Below, one piece after another: positions 47,363-56,333 of a DNA stretch of 64,000 bases. The stretch's first letter is position 1. Each line of letters begins with the position of its first letter. The stretch lies in assembly GCF_000507145.1 (NCBI RefSeq), contig NZ_AYTO01000028.1, forward strand, positions 1-64,000, in the 5' to 3' direction. A program made the translations under genes and the position numbers. The notes beneath the pieces are model-generated. The model had not been told where the DNA came from, made no database searches, and saw only the letters and a program-made list of their open reading frames with translations. The DNA is from Bacillus tequilensis KCTC 13622 (GTDB taxonomy: Bacteria; Bacillota; Bacilli; Bacillales; Bacillaceae).

Positions 47363-49888
47363 CTATTCAGTCCGGCCGCAGCAATTTTTATATTTTTTTC
47401 CGCTTCCGCAGTGGCATGGTGCATTTCGGCCAATATCAACCACTTTACGAACCGGTGCTTTCTTCGCTTTTTTGCTTTCTTCGCCTTCTTGCGGCTGATG
47501 AGCCGTTGTCTGGCCTTGTACAACCTCTTCACGCTCAAGATTGTTTTCAATCTCGGCCTTCATCACAAATTTTGCGACCTCGTCCTCAATTGATTCAATC
47601 ATATGCTCAAACATCGCAAAGCCTTCCATTTGATACTCACGCAGCGGGTTTGTTTGCGCGTAAGCACGAAGGTGAATCCCTTGACGGAGCTGATCCATCG
47701 CATCGATATGGTCCATCCATTTTGAATCGACGGCGCGAAGCACGATGACTTTCTCAAATTCACGCATTTGTTCTTCGCCGAATTTTTCTTCTTTTTCATC
47801 ATATTTGGTCATGATGCGGTCCATGATGAGTTCATGCATTTCATCAGGTTCTTTGCCAAAGATATCACTCTTCTCAAGCGCGCCTTCGTCAAGGTAAGTC
47901 GTGTTGACAAGCTCCACAAGACCGTCAAGCTTCCACTCCTCTGGAAGTTCTTCTCTTGGTGTATAAGCCGCAATTGCCCGTTCGAGAGAAGATTTAATCA
48001 TATTTTCAACGATTTCACGCAGGTTTTCAGAGTCGATAACTTCAAAGCGCTGCTTATAAATGACCTCGCGCTGCTGGCGAAGAACGTCATCATATTGCAG
48101 AAGCTGTTTACGTGAATCGAAGTTATTGCCTTCGACACGTTTTTGAGACGATTCAACCGCGCGGGACACCATTTTGCTTTGAATTGGAGTAGAATCGTCC
48201 ATGCCAAAACGGTCAAGCATCGCCATTGTCCGCTCAGCTCCGAATCTGCGCATCAATTCATCTTCCATAGAAAGATAAAATTGGGTGATCCCCGGATCTC
48301 CTTGACGTCCGGAACGTCCTCGAAGCTGATTGTCAATCCGGCGTGATTCGTGTCGTTCTGTACCGATAACAGCGAGACCGCCAAGCTCTTTTACACCTTC
48401 GCCAAGCTTAATATCTGTTCCGCGCCCCGCCATGTTTGTCGCAATTGTAACTGCGCCTTTTTGGCCGGCCTCTTCAATGATCTGCGCTTCACGTTCATGG
48501 TTTTTGGCGTTTAATACTTGATGCGGAATCCCTTTGTTTTTCAAAAGCTTAGAAATCAATTCAGATGTTTCAACCGCAACCGTACCGACAAGAACAGGCT
48601 GTCCCGTCATGTAACGCTGTGCGACATCCTCCGCAACGGCCTTAAACTTTCCTTCCATCGTACGGTAAATTAAATCCGGACGATCGTCACGGACAACAGG
48701 CTGGTTAGTAGGAATCGTGACAACCTGCATGTTGTAGATGTTGCGGAACTCCTCTTCCTCTGTCTTAGCCGTACCCGTCATACCGGCAAGCTTTTCATAC
48801 ATCCGGAAGTAGTTTTGGAACGTAATCGTCGCCAAGGTCATGCTCTCATTTTGAATTTCAAGCCCTTCCTTCGCTTCAATCGCCTGGTGAAGCCCCTCAC
48901 TGTAGCGGCGGCCTTTCATCAGACGTCCCGTAAAGGAATCAACAATAACAACCTGTCCGTCTTCCACTACATAGTCAACGTCCTTTTGCATCGCAACGTG
49001 AGCTTTTAAGGCCTGGTTGATATGGTGGTTGAGCGCGACATGCTTTACATCAAAGAGGTTATCGATGCCGAATGCTTTTTCCGCCTTCGTCATGCCTTCT
49101 TCAGTAAGCTGAACAGCTTTTGTTTTGATGTCATACGTGTAATCCTTCTCCGCTTTTAACGTACGGACAAACGCATTTGCCTGTACATACAGCTTAGTGG
49201 ATTTTGCAGCTTGTCCAGAAATGATTAGCGGTGTTCTCGCTTCATCAATTAAAATAGAGTCAACTTCATCAATGACCGCAAAATGCAGCGGGCGCTGAAC
49301 CATCTGCTCTTTATAAAGAACCATATTGTCACGCAAATAGTCGAAGCCAAGCTCGTTGTTTGTAGAGTAAGTAATGTCAGCGGCATAAGCTTCCCGTTTT
49401 TCATCCTTTGACATTGAGTTTAAATTCAAGCCGACAGTCAGACCGAGAAACTCGAAAATTTTCCCCATCTGCTCAGCGTCACGGCTTGCCAAGTATTCGT
49501 TGACAGTCACGACGTGTACGCCTTTACCTGTTAATGCATTTAAATAAACAGGCAGAGTAGAGGTTAACGTTTTCCCTTCCCCTGTTTTCATTTCCGCGAT
49601 ATTTCCGTCATGAAGCGCCACGCCCCCCATGAGCTGGACTTTGAACGGAAACATGCCGGTTACGCGGCGCGAAGCTTCCCGAACAACGGCGAATGCTTCA
49701 ACAAGAAGATCATCAGTTGTCGCCCCTTTTTCAAGGCGCTCTTTAAATTCAATCGTTTTATGTTTCAGCTCCTCGTCGGAGAGATTTTCATAGTCTCCGC
49801 GAATTGCATCAATGTCGTTAGCTATTTTTTCGTATCTATTCAGCGTACGTTTTGTTGGATCAAACATTTTATTTAAAATTCCAAGCAT
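47363..49888 (-). CDS. secA: preprotein translocase ATPase SecA
   Basis: 841 residues. Motor of the Sec export pathway, at the membrane with SecYEG; required for secretion of many proteins including those with signal peptides in this window. Walker [15 protein letters not shown] (about 101-114), DEVD in [21 protein letters not shown] (about 207), motif [23 protein letters not shown] (about 520), and the C-terminal zinc site [14 protein letters not shown] that binds SecB-like partners or lipids. The ATG follows GAGGAGCG. Confidence 0.98.
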   Translation of the reverse strand: MLGILNKMFDPTKRTLNRYEKIANDIDAIRGDYENLSDEELKHKTIEFKERLEKGATTDDLLVEAFAVVREASRRVTGMFPFKVQLMGGVALHDGNIAEMKTGEGKTLTSTLPVYLNALTGKGVHVVTVNEYLASRDAEQMGKIFEFLGLTVGLNLNSMSKDEKREAYAADITYSTNNELGFDYLRDNMVLYKEQMVQRPLHFAVIDEVDSILIDEARTPLIISGQAAKSTKLYVQANAFVRTLKAEKDYTYDIKTKAVQLTEEGMTKAEKAFGIDNLFDVKHVALNHHINQALKAHVAMQKDVDYVVEDGQVVIVDSFTGRLMKGRRYSEGLHQAIEAKEGLEIQNESMTLATITFQNYFRMYEKLAGMTGTAKTEEEEFRNIYNMQVVTIPTNQPVVRDDRPDLIYRTMEGKFKAVAEDVAQRYMTGQPVLVGTVAVETSELISKLLKNKGIPHQVLNAKNHEREAQIIEEAGQKGAVTIATNMAGRGTDIKLGEGVKELGGLAVIGTERHESRRIDNQLRGRSGRQGDPGITQFYLSMEDELMRRFGAERTMAMLDRFGMDDSTPIQSKMVSRAVESSQKRVEGNNFDSRKQLLQYDDVLRQQREVIYKQRFEVIDSENLREIVENMIKSSLERAIAAYTPREELPEEWKLDGLVELVNTTYLDEGALEKSDIFGKEPDEMHELIMDRIMTKYDEKEEKFGEEQMREFEKVIVLRAVDSKWMDHIDAMDQLRQGIHLRAYAQTNPLREYQMEGFAMFEHMIESIEDEVAKFVMKAEIENNLEREEVVQGQTTAHQPQEGEESKKAKKAPVRKVVDIGRNAPCHCGSGKKYKNCCGRTE

Positions 49889-49909
49889 TTATAACGCTCC
49901 TCTATCATC

Positions 49910-49933
49910 ACATGCCTGTTTTTGCAGGCATGT
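49910..49933 (-). promoter_or_regulatory. hairpin in the secA leader
   Basis: ACATGCCTG-CAAAAA-CAGGCATGT is a perfect 9-bp stem ending 21 bases before the secA start codon, just before GAGGAGCG. It has no T run, so it is unlikely to be a terminator and may influence secA translation or RNA stability. Confidence 0.5.
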
Positions 49934-50021
49934 ATAAATAATTTACTAGTCCATGTATACCTCTCATTATCATATCATACCTTTTGTTATTTCCAAAGAA
50001 TTTGCAAATAAGAAACAACAA

Positions 50022-50052
50022 AAACCTTCCGCGGACATTACGGAAGGCTTCT
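50022..50052 (-). terminator. hpf terminator
   Basis: Minus strand CCTTCCG, 9-base loop, CGGAAGG, TTTTTG, just after the hpf stop. Confidence 0.8.
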
Positions 50053-50057
50053 CTTCA

Positions 50058-50627
50058 TTATTCAGTCGGTTCAATCAAGCCATATTTCCCATCATTTCGG
50101 CGGTACACGACATTTGTTAGGTTTGTTTCCGCATTTGTGAAAACAAAGAAATTATGGCCGAGCATATTCATTTGCAAGATCGCTTCTTCACTATCCATCG
50201 GCTTTAAATTAAAGCGCTTCTGACGGACAATGTCCAAGCTCTCATCCTCTTCAATTTCATCCTGAACCGCAATATCTGTATCAGAGTCAAGGCCGTTTGC
50301 CAATAAATGCTTCGGAGAGCCCTGCTCACGGAATTTACGGTTTACTTTCGTTTTATGCTTGCGGATTTGACGTTCCAGTTTGTTTGTAGCGAGATCAATT
50401 GCGTTGTACATATCCTCGTTATGCACCTCGGACCGAAGCGCCAGATCTGTCATCGGAATTGTAACCTCAACTTTAGACTCCTTGTCATTGTAAAACTTCA
50501 AGTTGACGTTCACATCAGCATTCACGCTATGGTCAAAATAACGCTCCAGCTTGCCGATCTTCTTCTCGACATGATCCTTTAACGCGGGTGTCACTTCAAT
50601 ATTTTCTCCTCTGATGTTATAGTTCAT
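50058..50627 (-). CDS. hpf: long-form ribosome hibernation promoting factor
   Basis: 189 residues from the ATG at 50627, nine bases after GGAGG. The N-terminal S30AE domain (1-100; MNYNIRGENIEVTPALKDHV) binds the 30S decoding region. The C-terminal domain (about 130-189; VRQKRFNLKPMDSEEAILQMNMLGHNFFVFTNAET) dimerises to join two 70S ribosomes. Formerly yvyD. A sigma-B promoter upstream agrees with stress induction. Confidence 0.96.
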   Translation of the reverse strand: MNYNIRGENIEVTPALKDHVEKKIGKLERYFDHSVNADVNVNLKFYNDKESKVEVTIPMTDLALRSEVHNEDMYNAIDLATNKLERQIRKHKTKVNRKFREQGSPKHLLANGLDSDTDIAVQDEIEEDESLDIVRQKRFNLKPMDSEEAILQMNMLGHNFFVFTNAETNLTNVVYRRNDGKYGLIEPTE

Positions 50628-50672
50628 CAAAGAACGCCTCCCTTTTATTAAGGATATGTATCTATTTCTCCT

Positions 50673-50698
50673 TTACCCTGCACCAATCCTGCCAAAAC
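50673..50698 (-). promoter_or_regulatory. sigma-B promoter of hpf
   Basis: Minus strand GTTTTG, 14 bases, GGGTAA: close to the sigma-B consensus GTTTAA-N12/15-GGGTAT. It lies 46 bases before the hpf start codon. B. subtilis yvyD is known to be sigma-B controlled. Confidence 0.8.
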
Positions 50699-50817
50699 GT
50701 AAACTTTTTGTGAAAATTCAGTGAAATTTGTCGATTTGTGTTTGTATTTCCTGCTGCATTGGCGGTTCGGAGGTATATGTATATGCTGATTAAAAGAAAC
50801 AAATACCTCACACACGC

Positions 50818-51195
50818 CTAATTGATAACAAAAGGTTCCATACATTGGTGTATGGACAGCATCCATTTTCTATAATGATTCAGAAAATGTTCTTTTAAAT
50901 ACTCGCAGAACTCATGAGAGGGAAAAGAGAAAGAAACCAATTGATCAAACTCTGCAAAAATTTGGTCAAATGCTTTCACACAAATTTCAGCACAACGCGA
51001 ATCCATAATAAAGAGAAGTGTGGAATGTGTTGAATCCAAATAAAAAAAGGCTTGGATCAGATCTTGATAGATCCGATCCCCTTCTGTTTTTGATAAATTC
51101 TGTTCAGCCTCTATCAAATAACATAGCCCTTCCTCAATAGTAAACAGAAGATGATAATAAGCTGATAAAAGCGTATAATCTTCAATGCTCTTCAA
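50818..51195 (-). CDS. small acidic helical protein after fliT, unknown function
   Basis: 125 residues from a TTG at 51195 (after AGGTGA) or 128 from the GTG at 51204, which directly follows the fliT stop. It is acidic, leucine/phenylalanine-rich and predicted helical (YYHLLFTIEEGLCYLIEAEQ; DLIQAFFYLDSTHSTLLFIM; FPSHEFCEYLKEHFLNHYRK), with three or four cysteines and no signal or membrane segment. Size and helicity recall flagellar export chaperones such as FliS and FliT. Its position at the end of flaG-fliD-fliS-fliT suggests co-expression. I do not recall an annotated gene here in strain 168 and recognise no family. Confidence 0.7.
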   Translation of the reverse strand: MKSIEDYTLLSAYYHLLFTIEEGLCYLIEAEQNLSKTEGDRIYQDLIQAFFYLDSTHSTLLFIMDSRCAEICVKAFDQIFAEFDQLVSFSFPSHEFCEYLKEHFLNHYRKWMLSIHQCMEPFVIN

Positions 51196-51204
51196 GGCAC
51201 TCAC

Positions 51205-51546
51205 CTATTTACGCTTGTCATAATATCTGCCGTCAATCGTAATGTTGTTATAAGGATTTAAATACGTTGTATGCATTGTACGTTTTCTTTTTACCTGCTG
51301 AAGTTCTGCTGCGATTGACTGCTTCAGTCTTCCCATTTCCTTCACAATAGCCTGGTCCCATTCCAAAACAAGCTTCATCTGCTTTTGTTCTTCCCTTGAA
51401 AGCGGCAGAGATATTTCCTGAATCAGTTCAGACCGTTTAGCCACAAAGTCTTCAATTTCCTTTAAAAGTTCATCGCTTTCGGGTGTTTGTTGTATGTGCG
51501 ACAGCATACTCTGCGTTTCAGTGTACAGTTGATCTATGTTTTTCAT
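51205..51546 (-). CDS. fliT: flagellar protein FliT (FliD chaperone)
   Basis: A 113-residue helical protein (IDQLYTETQSMLSHIQQ ... LPLSREEQKQMKLVLEWDQAIVKEMGRL). In B. subtilis it acts as export chaperone of the cap protein FliD. The start overlaps the fliS stop by 4 bases (ATGA), and a further small gene follows immediately. Confidence 0.9.
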   Translation of the reverse strand: MKNIDQLYTETQSMLSHIQQTPESDELLKEIEDFVAKRSELIQEISLPLSREEQKQMKLVLEWDQAIVKEMGRLKQSIAAELQQVKRKRTMHTTYLNPYNNITIDGRYYDKRK

Positions 51547-51944
51547 GCGATTCCGCCTGATCCGTGCCGGTCCTTCCGTTCACTCTGAATGGCTTGTTTC
51601 CAAGCATCCCGAAAATCTGTTACATAGCCTTCAACCTCAGCCAGCATACTCATATCATTTTTGATATTTGCCTGTACCAATCTTCGATACATATAATCGT
51701 ACATCGCACCCATGGAAGCGGAAAGCTCTATGTTGCGGTTAAGTGTAAAATTTAATTCTTGAATGATATTTTGCGCTTTAATCAGATTTTCATTTTTTCG
51801 TTGCATATCATCATTCTCAATGGCCTGAGAGGCAAGTCGTATAAATTTCAAACAGCCATTATACAGCATAAGCGTCAGTTCACCGGGTGTAGCGGTATTC
51901 ACCGAATTTTGCTGATAGGCTGTATAAGGATTTTGGATCGCCAT
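51543..51944 (-). CDS. fliS: flagellin export chaperone FliS
   Basis: 133 residues, helical. Family blocks: NPYTAYQQNSVNTATPGELTLMLYNGCLKFI at the N-terminus and AQNIIQELNFTLNRNIELSASMGAMYDYMYRRL (about 55-88). It binds the C-terminal part of flagellin and delivers it to FlhA, also cooperating with FliW in Hag homeostasis. It should serve both flagellins of this genome, as their C-termini are identical over the last ~57 residues. Confidence 0.96.
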   Translation of the reverse strand: MAIQNPYTAYQQNSVNTATPGELTLMLYNGCLKFIRLASQAIENDDMQRKNENLIKAQNIIQELNFTLNRNIELSASMGAMYDYMYRRLVQANIKNDMSMLAEVEGYVTDFRDAWKQAIQSERKDRHGSGGIA

Positions 51945-51965
51945 GTGTCATCCTCCAAATTACAT

Positions 51966-53462
51966 TTATTGTGCAAGAAGCTGTGATAAATAGGACGATT
52001 GTTCGTTCATTTTTTGAATCGCAGAATCCATTGCACTGAATTTTGTATAGTAGCGGTTTTCTATCGAATTCAACCGATCCTGCATCTTGATAATATCAGT
52101 GCTGATCGTGTTTAAATTTTTACCGATTGAGTAGTTATTGGCGCCCATTGTAGAGTTACCGGCTTTTGCTTCGATACTTTTCACTGTACTTTTCAGCGTG
52201 TCACCGATGCGCTTCATAATCCCTTTATCACTATATGCGCTGCTGCTCGACCCGCTTGTAAATAAAGCTGCGACGCTTTTCGGATCTTCTTGTATTTTAG
52301 CTTTCAGTTTGTCTTCATTAATCTCTAGATGTCCCCGCAATTGGTAAGTACCTGAAGTCGAGATGCCAAATTCAGTTAATTGATAGGATTTCCCATCCGC
52401 ATTTACTTGTGAATAAAAATCAGACCGCATTTGGTTCGTACCGGTGCTGATACTGCTATCATTTCTCAGCAAACCGCTTTTCGCCTTTGCTTCCCAGAGT
52501 TCTACTTCTTTATCGGACATTGCTTCTTTTTGTTCACTCGTCAGCGGCGTATAGTCTCTGTATTTTTCTTCCTGAAGCTTTCCATTCAGGCTGTCAACCA
52601 ATTCATTGTATTTGTCTACAAACTCTTTAATTTGATTGTAAATCCCGTCAACATCAGTCGAAACAGCTGTCGTAACAGGACCAGATGCTGCAGTTGTATT
52701 TTTGATCGAATAGGTAACACCATTAACTGTAAAGTTGTTTGTCAGCTTCTCCATTTCAAAGCCGTTAATTGTGACTTTTGCATTTGTTCCTTCTTTGTAA
52801 GCAGTTAGCTTATTATCGGCGTCCAAAGAAAATCCAAGCTGGCCGGACATAAAGTCGGCTGAAGCAGAATTTGCCGCCTGTATGCTGCCGCCTGAACCTG
52901 TGGCTTTAGAAGAAAACGCAATCGTTTCCACATACGCGGTGCCGTTCCAAATTTTATCTTTAAATGCTGATACTCCGAGATCAGAGCTATTAAGTTTAGA
53001 AATCACATTATCAATTGTATCGGCGCTTGTCACACTGATGTTTACTGTCTTTGCCGTTGTCTCACCAGGCGCCACAACGTTAAATGCCAAATTATAATCG
53101 CCTTGCGTGTATCCCGTATAATTATTTGCTTTATACGTCGCCGCGGTTGCCAAGCTTGCTACTTCAACAGTAGAAGAAGAGTTTGGCGCACTTGCGTTTC
53201 CTGTAGCAGTTAACACAGATTCATCTGAGCTTTTCACCGTTTTGCTCTGATACGTACTCGGATATGTCAGCGTATTTTTAGACATATAATCTTGCAATTC
53301 TTTTATTTTTGTATTTACTTCACGATAGCTGTCACGCTGCCATTCAAGAGTCTGTTTTTTTTGTGTCAGCCTGTCAAGCGGCGCTTTTTCTGTCTTCATC
53401 AGCTTTGAGACGATATCATCTATATCCATTCCTGATGCCAGACCTGTTATTCTCGTGACCAT
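51966..53462 (-). CDS. fliD: flagellar hook-associated protein 2 (filament cap)
   Basis: 498 residues. N-terminal FliD_N ([35 protein letters not shown]) and C-terminal FliD_C with coiled coil ([17 protein letters not shown]). The middle is Ser/Thr/Ala-rich, as usual for exposed cap domains. The protein forms the pentameric cap under which flagellin folds. It follows flaG by 17 bases. Confidence 0.97.
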   Translation of the reverse strand: MVTRITGLASGMDIDDIVSKLMKTEKAPLDRLTQKKQTLEWQRDSYREVNTKIKELQDYMSKNTLTYPSTYQSKTVKSSDESVLTATGNASAPNSSSTVEVASLATAATYKANNYTGYTQGDYNLAFNVVAPGETTAKTVNISVTSADTIDNVISKLNSSDLGVSAFKDKIWNGTAYVETIAFSSKATGSGGSIQAANSASADFMSGQLGFSLDADNKLTAYKEGTNAKVTINGFEMEKLTNNFTVNGVTYSIKNTTAASGPVTTAVSTDVDGIYNQIKEFVDKYNELVDSLNGKLQEEKYRDYTPLTSEQKEAMSDKEVELWEAKAKSGLLRNDSSISTGTNQMRSDFYSQVNADGKSYQLTEFGISTSGTYQLRGHLEINEDKLKAKIQEDPKSVAALFTSGSSSSAYSDKGIMKRIGDTLKSTVKSIEAKAGNSTMGANNYSIGKNLNTISTDIIKMQDRLNSIENRYYTKFSAMDSAIQKMNEQSSYLSQLLAQ

Positions 53463-53479
53463 TTCAAACCACTCCTAAT

Positions 53480-53809
53480 CTACTTTTTTTCATCTACAAA
53501 TAACCCAAGATATTCAGTCATAGCCGCATAAAAATCAAGCCATCGTTTTGGCGGAATTTCACGAATGACCTCATTTGTAGAGTCCTCTATTACCTTTACA
53601 TAGTATTCATTTAACTTCTCATGAAGCTCAAACTTCAGGTGAACTTGCGAAGGTTCCAGCAGCTTGTTCATTTCCCCTACCATTTCGGAAAGGTTGGTAT
53701 ATGAAACTTGATGAGCAGGAACTTTATTCTCGTAATCTTTCTGATTATGTATTTGAGTATCATAACGATCCCAAACAGGTTGTAACGTAGTGAGCCTTTC
53801 AATGTTCAA
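53480..53809 (-). CDS. flaG: flagellar protein FlaG (YvyC)
   Basis: 109 residues from a TTG at 53809, eight bases after GGGG. The FlaG domain covers about 40-105 (EMVGEMNKLLEPSQVHLKFELHEKLNEYYVKVIEDSTNEVIREIPPKRWLDFYAAM). FlaG proteins affect filament length; the exact role in Bacillus is unclear. First gene of flaG-fliD-fliS-fliT, behind a sigma-D promoter. Confidence 0.92.
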   Translation of the reverse strand: MNIERLTTLQPVWDRYDTQIHNQKDYENKVPAHQVSYTNLSEMVGEMNKLLEPSQVHLKFELHEKLNEYYVKVIEDSTNEVIREIPPKRWLDFYAAMTEYLGLFVDEKK

Positions 53810-53841
53810 TTGATCATCCCCTATGCGCCAATCTAACGTTT

Positions 53842-53867
53842 ATATCGACTAAATCGAGATAAGATTA
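53842..53867 (-). promoter_or_regulatory. sigma-D promoter of flaG-fliDST
   Basis: Minus strand TAAT, 14 bases, GTCGATAT, near the sigma-D consensus TAAA-N15-GCCGATAT. Its start would lie about 30 bases before the flaG codon. Confidence 0.75.
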
Positions 53868-54009
53868 CACATATTTTTGGAAAAAATCTCTTCCGTTTTA
53901 AATTTCTTGTTTGGAAATACATTTATAATAAGTTAGTGGAGAATCCGGTTATTATATCATGAGTTAATGACAGCATGGAGAATGATTCGGAGTTAGACAT
54001 ATAAATAAA

Positions 54010-54032
54010 AGACCTTGGCAACGCCAAGGTCT
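54010..54032 (-). terminator. hag terminator
   Basis: Minus strand AGACCTTGGC, GTT loop, GCCAAGGTCT, then TTTATTTAT, directly after the hag stop codon. Confidence 0.9.
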
Positions 54033-54041
54033 TCTTTAAAA

Positions 54042-54896
54042 TTAACGTAACAATTGAAGTACGTTTTGCGGCTGTTGGTTTGCTTGAGCAAGCATCGCTT
54101 GAGAAGCTTGAGAAAGAATGTTGTTCTTTGTGAACTCGCTCATTTCTTTCGCCATGTCAACGTCACGGATACGAGACTCAGCAGCTGTCAGGTTTTCACC
54201 AGAAGCGCTCAAGTTGTTGATTGTGTGCTCAAGACGGTTTTGTACCGCACCAAGTTTTGAACGTTGAGTTGAAACATTGTTAATAGCAGTATCAATCAAA
54301 CCAAGCTGTGTATCAAATGCTGTTGCATCATCTTTGAATGCAGTAACATCGATAGCGTCAACTCCAAGTCCAGTTGCACTCATATCACCGATATTAACTG
54401 CAAGTTGCTGCCCTGCGTTTGCACCGATTTGGAATGTTAATTTATTAGTTGCAAAGTCGCCATTAAGGAGCTTCTTACCGTTAAATTCAGTTCTATCAGA
54501 GATACCTTTACTTCCACCTGTCATACCACCAATTTCTTCTTTCAAAGAATTGATCTCTTCTTGGATAGCACCTAAGTCAGTAGCGTCTTGAGTACCAGTA
54601 TTGTTTGCTTGTACTGCAAGTTCACGAACACGTTGAAGGATAGAGTGAGTTTCAGTTAATGCACCCTCAGCTGTTTGGATAAGAGAGATTCCATCTTGAG
54701 AGTTTTTAGAAGCCATATCAAGACCTCTGATTTGTCCTCTCATTTTTTCAGAGATCGCAAGACCAGCTGCATCATCTCCCGCACGGTTGATACGAAGACC
54801 TGAAGAAAGCTTCTCCATGTTCTTTTGGCTAGCACCGTTGTTTGCGCCTAAACGGTTTAATGTGTTAAGTGCTGCGATATTGTGGTTAATTCTCAT
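54042..54896 (-). CDS. hag: flagellin (major filament subunit)
   Basis: 284 residues. Complete D0/D1 ends: MRINHNIAALNTLNRLG ... and ... LSQASQAMLAQANQQPQNVLQLLR. The central, surface-exposed part (about 100-205) is specific to this strain and makes the protein shorter than the 304 residues I recall for strain 168. GGGAGG precedes the ATG, a CsrA-binding leader hairpin lies upstream, and a sigma-D promoter is clear. Hag is exported through the flagellar secretion system and sequestered by FliW when it accumulates. Confidence 0.97.
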   Translation of the reverse strand: MRINHNIAALNTLNRLGANNGASQKNMEKLSSGLRINRAGDDAAGLAISEKMRGQIRGLDMASKNSQDGISLIQTAEGALTETHSILQRVRELAVQANNTGTQDATDLGAIQEEINSLKEEIGGMTGGSKGISDRTEFNGKKLLNGDFATNKLTFQIGANAGQQLAVNIGDMSATGLGVDAIDVTAFKDDATAFDTQLGLIDTAINNVSTQRSKLGAVQNRLEHTINNLSASGENLTAAESRIRDVDMAKEMSEFTKNNILSQASQAMLAQANQQPQNVLQLLR

Positions 54897-54904
54897 TGTT
54901 TTGT

Positions 54905-54942
54905 TCCTCCCTGAATATGTTTTTAGGCACGTCCTTGTGCCT
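54905..54942 (-). promoter_or_regulatory. hag leader with two CsrA sites
   Basis: Minus strand: AGGCAC-AAGGAC-GTGCCT (54942-54925) is a hairpin with GGA in the loop (site BS1); 14 bases on, CAGGGAGG is the Shine-Dalgarno sequence with the second GGA (BS2). CsrA bound to both blocks Hag translation in B. subtilis. Confidence 0.9.
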
Positions 54943-54993
54943 CATTTTTATAACTGGCGGAGTCTTTTGCGTCTCCTCCCGGCTACATCATTA

Positions 54994-55020
54994 ATATCGG
55001 ATTGTCTCTGAATTTGTTAA
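54994..55020 (-). promoter_or_regulatory. sigma-D promoter of hag
   Basis: Minus strand TTAA, 15 bases, TCCGATAT. This is the known hag promoter form, upstream of a roughly 90-base leader. Confidence 0.9.
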
Positions 55021-55029
55021 TACAAAAAT

Positions 55030-55058
55030 AAAAAAATCCTCACTTTTTTTGTGAGGAT
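55030..55058 (-). terminator. terminator overlapping the end of csrA
   Basis: Minus strand TCCTCAC, A-rich loop, GTGAGGA, then TTTTTTTATTTT. The csrA stop codon lies inside the downstream arm of the hairpin. Confidence 0.85.
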
Positions 55059-55264
55059 AATGCGGAGATCACATCGCTGGATAACGCTGCAGCACGGTTA
55101 TTTTCTTCCTGAATGGTCAAATAAATTTCTTTCCTGTGAATGTCGATATGTTTTGGGGCGTCAATTCCGAGTTTCACTTGATCACCCTCAACCGCAATGA
55201 CTTTCACTTCAATATCAGCACCTATTTGAATCGCTTCGTTTATTTTCCGCGATAAAACTAGCAT
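55040..55264 (-). CDS. csrA: carbon storage regulator CsrA
   Basis: 74 residues, an RNA-binding dimer ([15 protein letters not shown]; binding Arg in [10 protein letters not shown] near residue 44). It represses translation of hag by binding GGA sites in its leader and is antagonised by FliW. The start overlaps the fliW end by 7 bases. The second flagellin leader offers the same kind of target. Confidence 0.97.
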
Positions 55265-55689
55265 GATTCTCCTCCAATCAGATGCTTTGTCGTATATGAG
55301 GAGTCGTGTAAAACGACTTGCTTAGCCATCATGTTTTTGCGATTTACAATAATGGGAGCCAATAAATTGGCAGTAGATTTTTCGAATGGCTCAGCCATCG
55401 TCAAGATTGTCATGACTTCTACATCTTCAATATGATCGATATCCAAAAGTTCCGCAGTTGATTCATCAAGGTCAAACTCATAATTCTTAAAAAAGATGAA
55501 CGGACTTACAACGATGAACGCAAGATTTTCCGAAGTGACGGACTGCAGCGCCACGAATGGAGAGTCTTTTGAAAGCGGAAGAATGACGAACTGTTTTTCC
55601 TCTATAAAGCCGGGAATCCCGTTTTCAAAAAGAATAATTTGCTCCTCTTTTACGTTCATTTGGCCATGGTATTTCGTATGAATGATCAT
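55258..55689 (-). CDS. fliW: flagellar assembly factor FliW
   Basis: A 143-residue beta-rich protein ([46 protein letters not shown]). FliW binds either Hag or CsrA: when Hag is exported, FliW is free to inhibit CsrA allosterically, allowing more Hag translation. Placement directly before csrA and near hag reflects this loop. Confidence 0.96.
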   Translation of the reverse strand: MIIHTKYHGQMNVKEEQIILFENGIPGFIEEKQFVILPLSKDSPFVALQSVTSENLAFIVVSPFIFFKNYEFDLDESTAELLDIDHIEDVEVMTILTMAEPFEKSTANLLAPIIVNRKNMMAKQVVLHDSSYTTKHLIGGESC

Positions 55690-55709
55690 TGTTCACGATC
55701 CTTTTCTGT

Positions 55710-56288
55710 TTACTTTTCTGATGATTCTTTTGGGTATTCTACATCTATATTTAAATCAGGGTATTGAAGCATGTCAACCTTAACGTCTCCCGGCGTATAT
55801 TCAACAATTGGTTTTCGCGGTTCAGCCTCAATAACAGGTTTTCGCGGCGTAATCTGAATATCAAGCTGTGACGGGGTATATTGTATTTTCACCCTTGAAA
55901 GAGAAATAGCATAATTCTCACCTAATTGAATCTGATGCATCTCAGAGTTCCTCTTTGCTTGTGAAGCGATTGGGTTCCCCTTATTTTCAATTCTCATAAG
56001 CTCGGCCCCTTCTTCTGCTGTGCGGGCTATACCCTGCATTACATCCTCACGGCCTTGTTGGGCGGCTTCTTCAATCCGTTTGAATATATGTTTTCTGTCT
56101 AATTCTTCCCATGCTTGCGTCTGGTCAATCGTAAGTTTTCCAGGTGTCACCGATATTTCCATTTCCGCGTTTGGCTGCTGAATCTCAAGATCGGCTTGCG
56201 GCTGCTCCATTTTTAAATTGGCAGGCGTCGTTGTTAAACCAATTTTTCCTTGAACACTATGCATAATCAATCTGGGGATTTGCATCAC
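55710..56288 (-). CDS. yviE: DUF6470 protein YviE
   Basis: 192 residues rich in short Pro-containing repeats near both ends (LKMEQPQADLEIQQPNAEMEI; PRKPVIEAEPRKPIVEYTPGDV). The central part is helical (WEELDRKHIFKRIEEAAQQGREDVMQGIARTAEEG). No signal peptide. Always found between flgL and fliW in this group; function unknown. Confidence 0.88.
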   Translation of the reverse strand: MMQIPRLIMHSVQGKIGLTTTPANLKMEQPQADLEIQQPNAEMEISVTPGKLTIDQTQAWEELDRKHIFKRIEEAAQQGREDVMQGIARTAEEGAELMRIENKGNPIASQAKRNSEMHQIQLGENYAISLSRVKIQYTPSQLDIQITPRKPVIEAEPRKPIVEYTPGDVKVDMLQYPDLNIDVEYPKESSEK

Positions 56289-56304
56289 TCTACCTCCCGA
56301 ACTA

Positions 56305-56333
56305 TAAAAAAAGCGAACTCCTGAGAGCCGCTT
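56305..56333 (-). terminator. hairpin between flgL and yviE
   Basis: Minus strand AAGCG-GCTCTCAGGAGTT-CGCTT with an inner CTC/GAG pairing, followed by TTTTTTATAG. It may partly separate flgMNKL from yviE-fliW-csrA transcripts. Confidence 0.55.
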
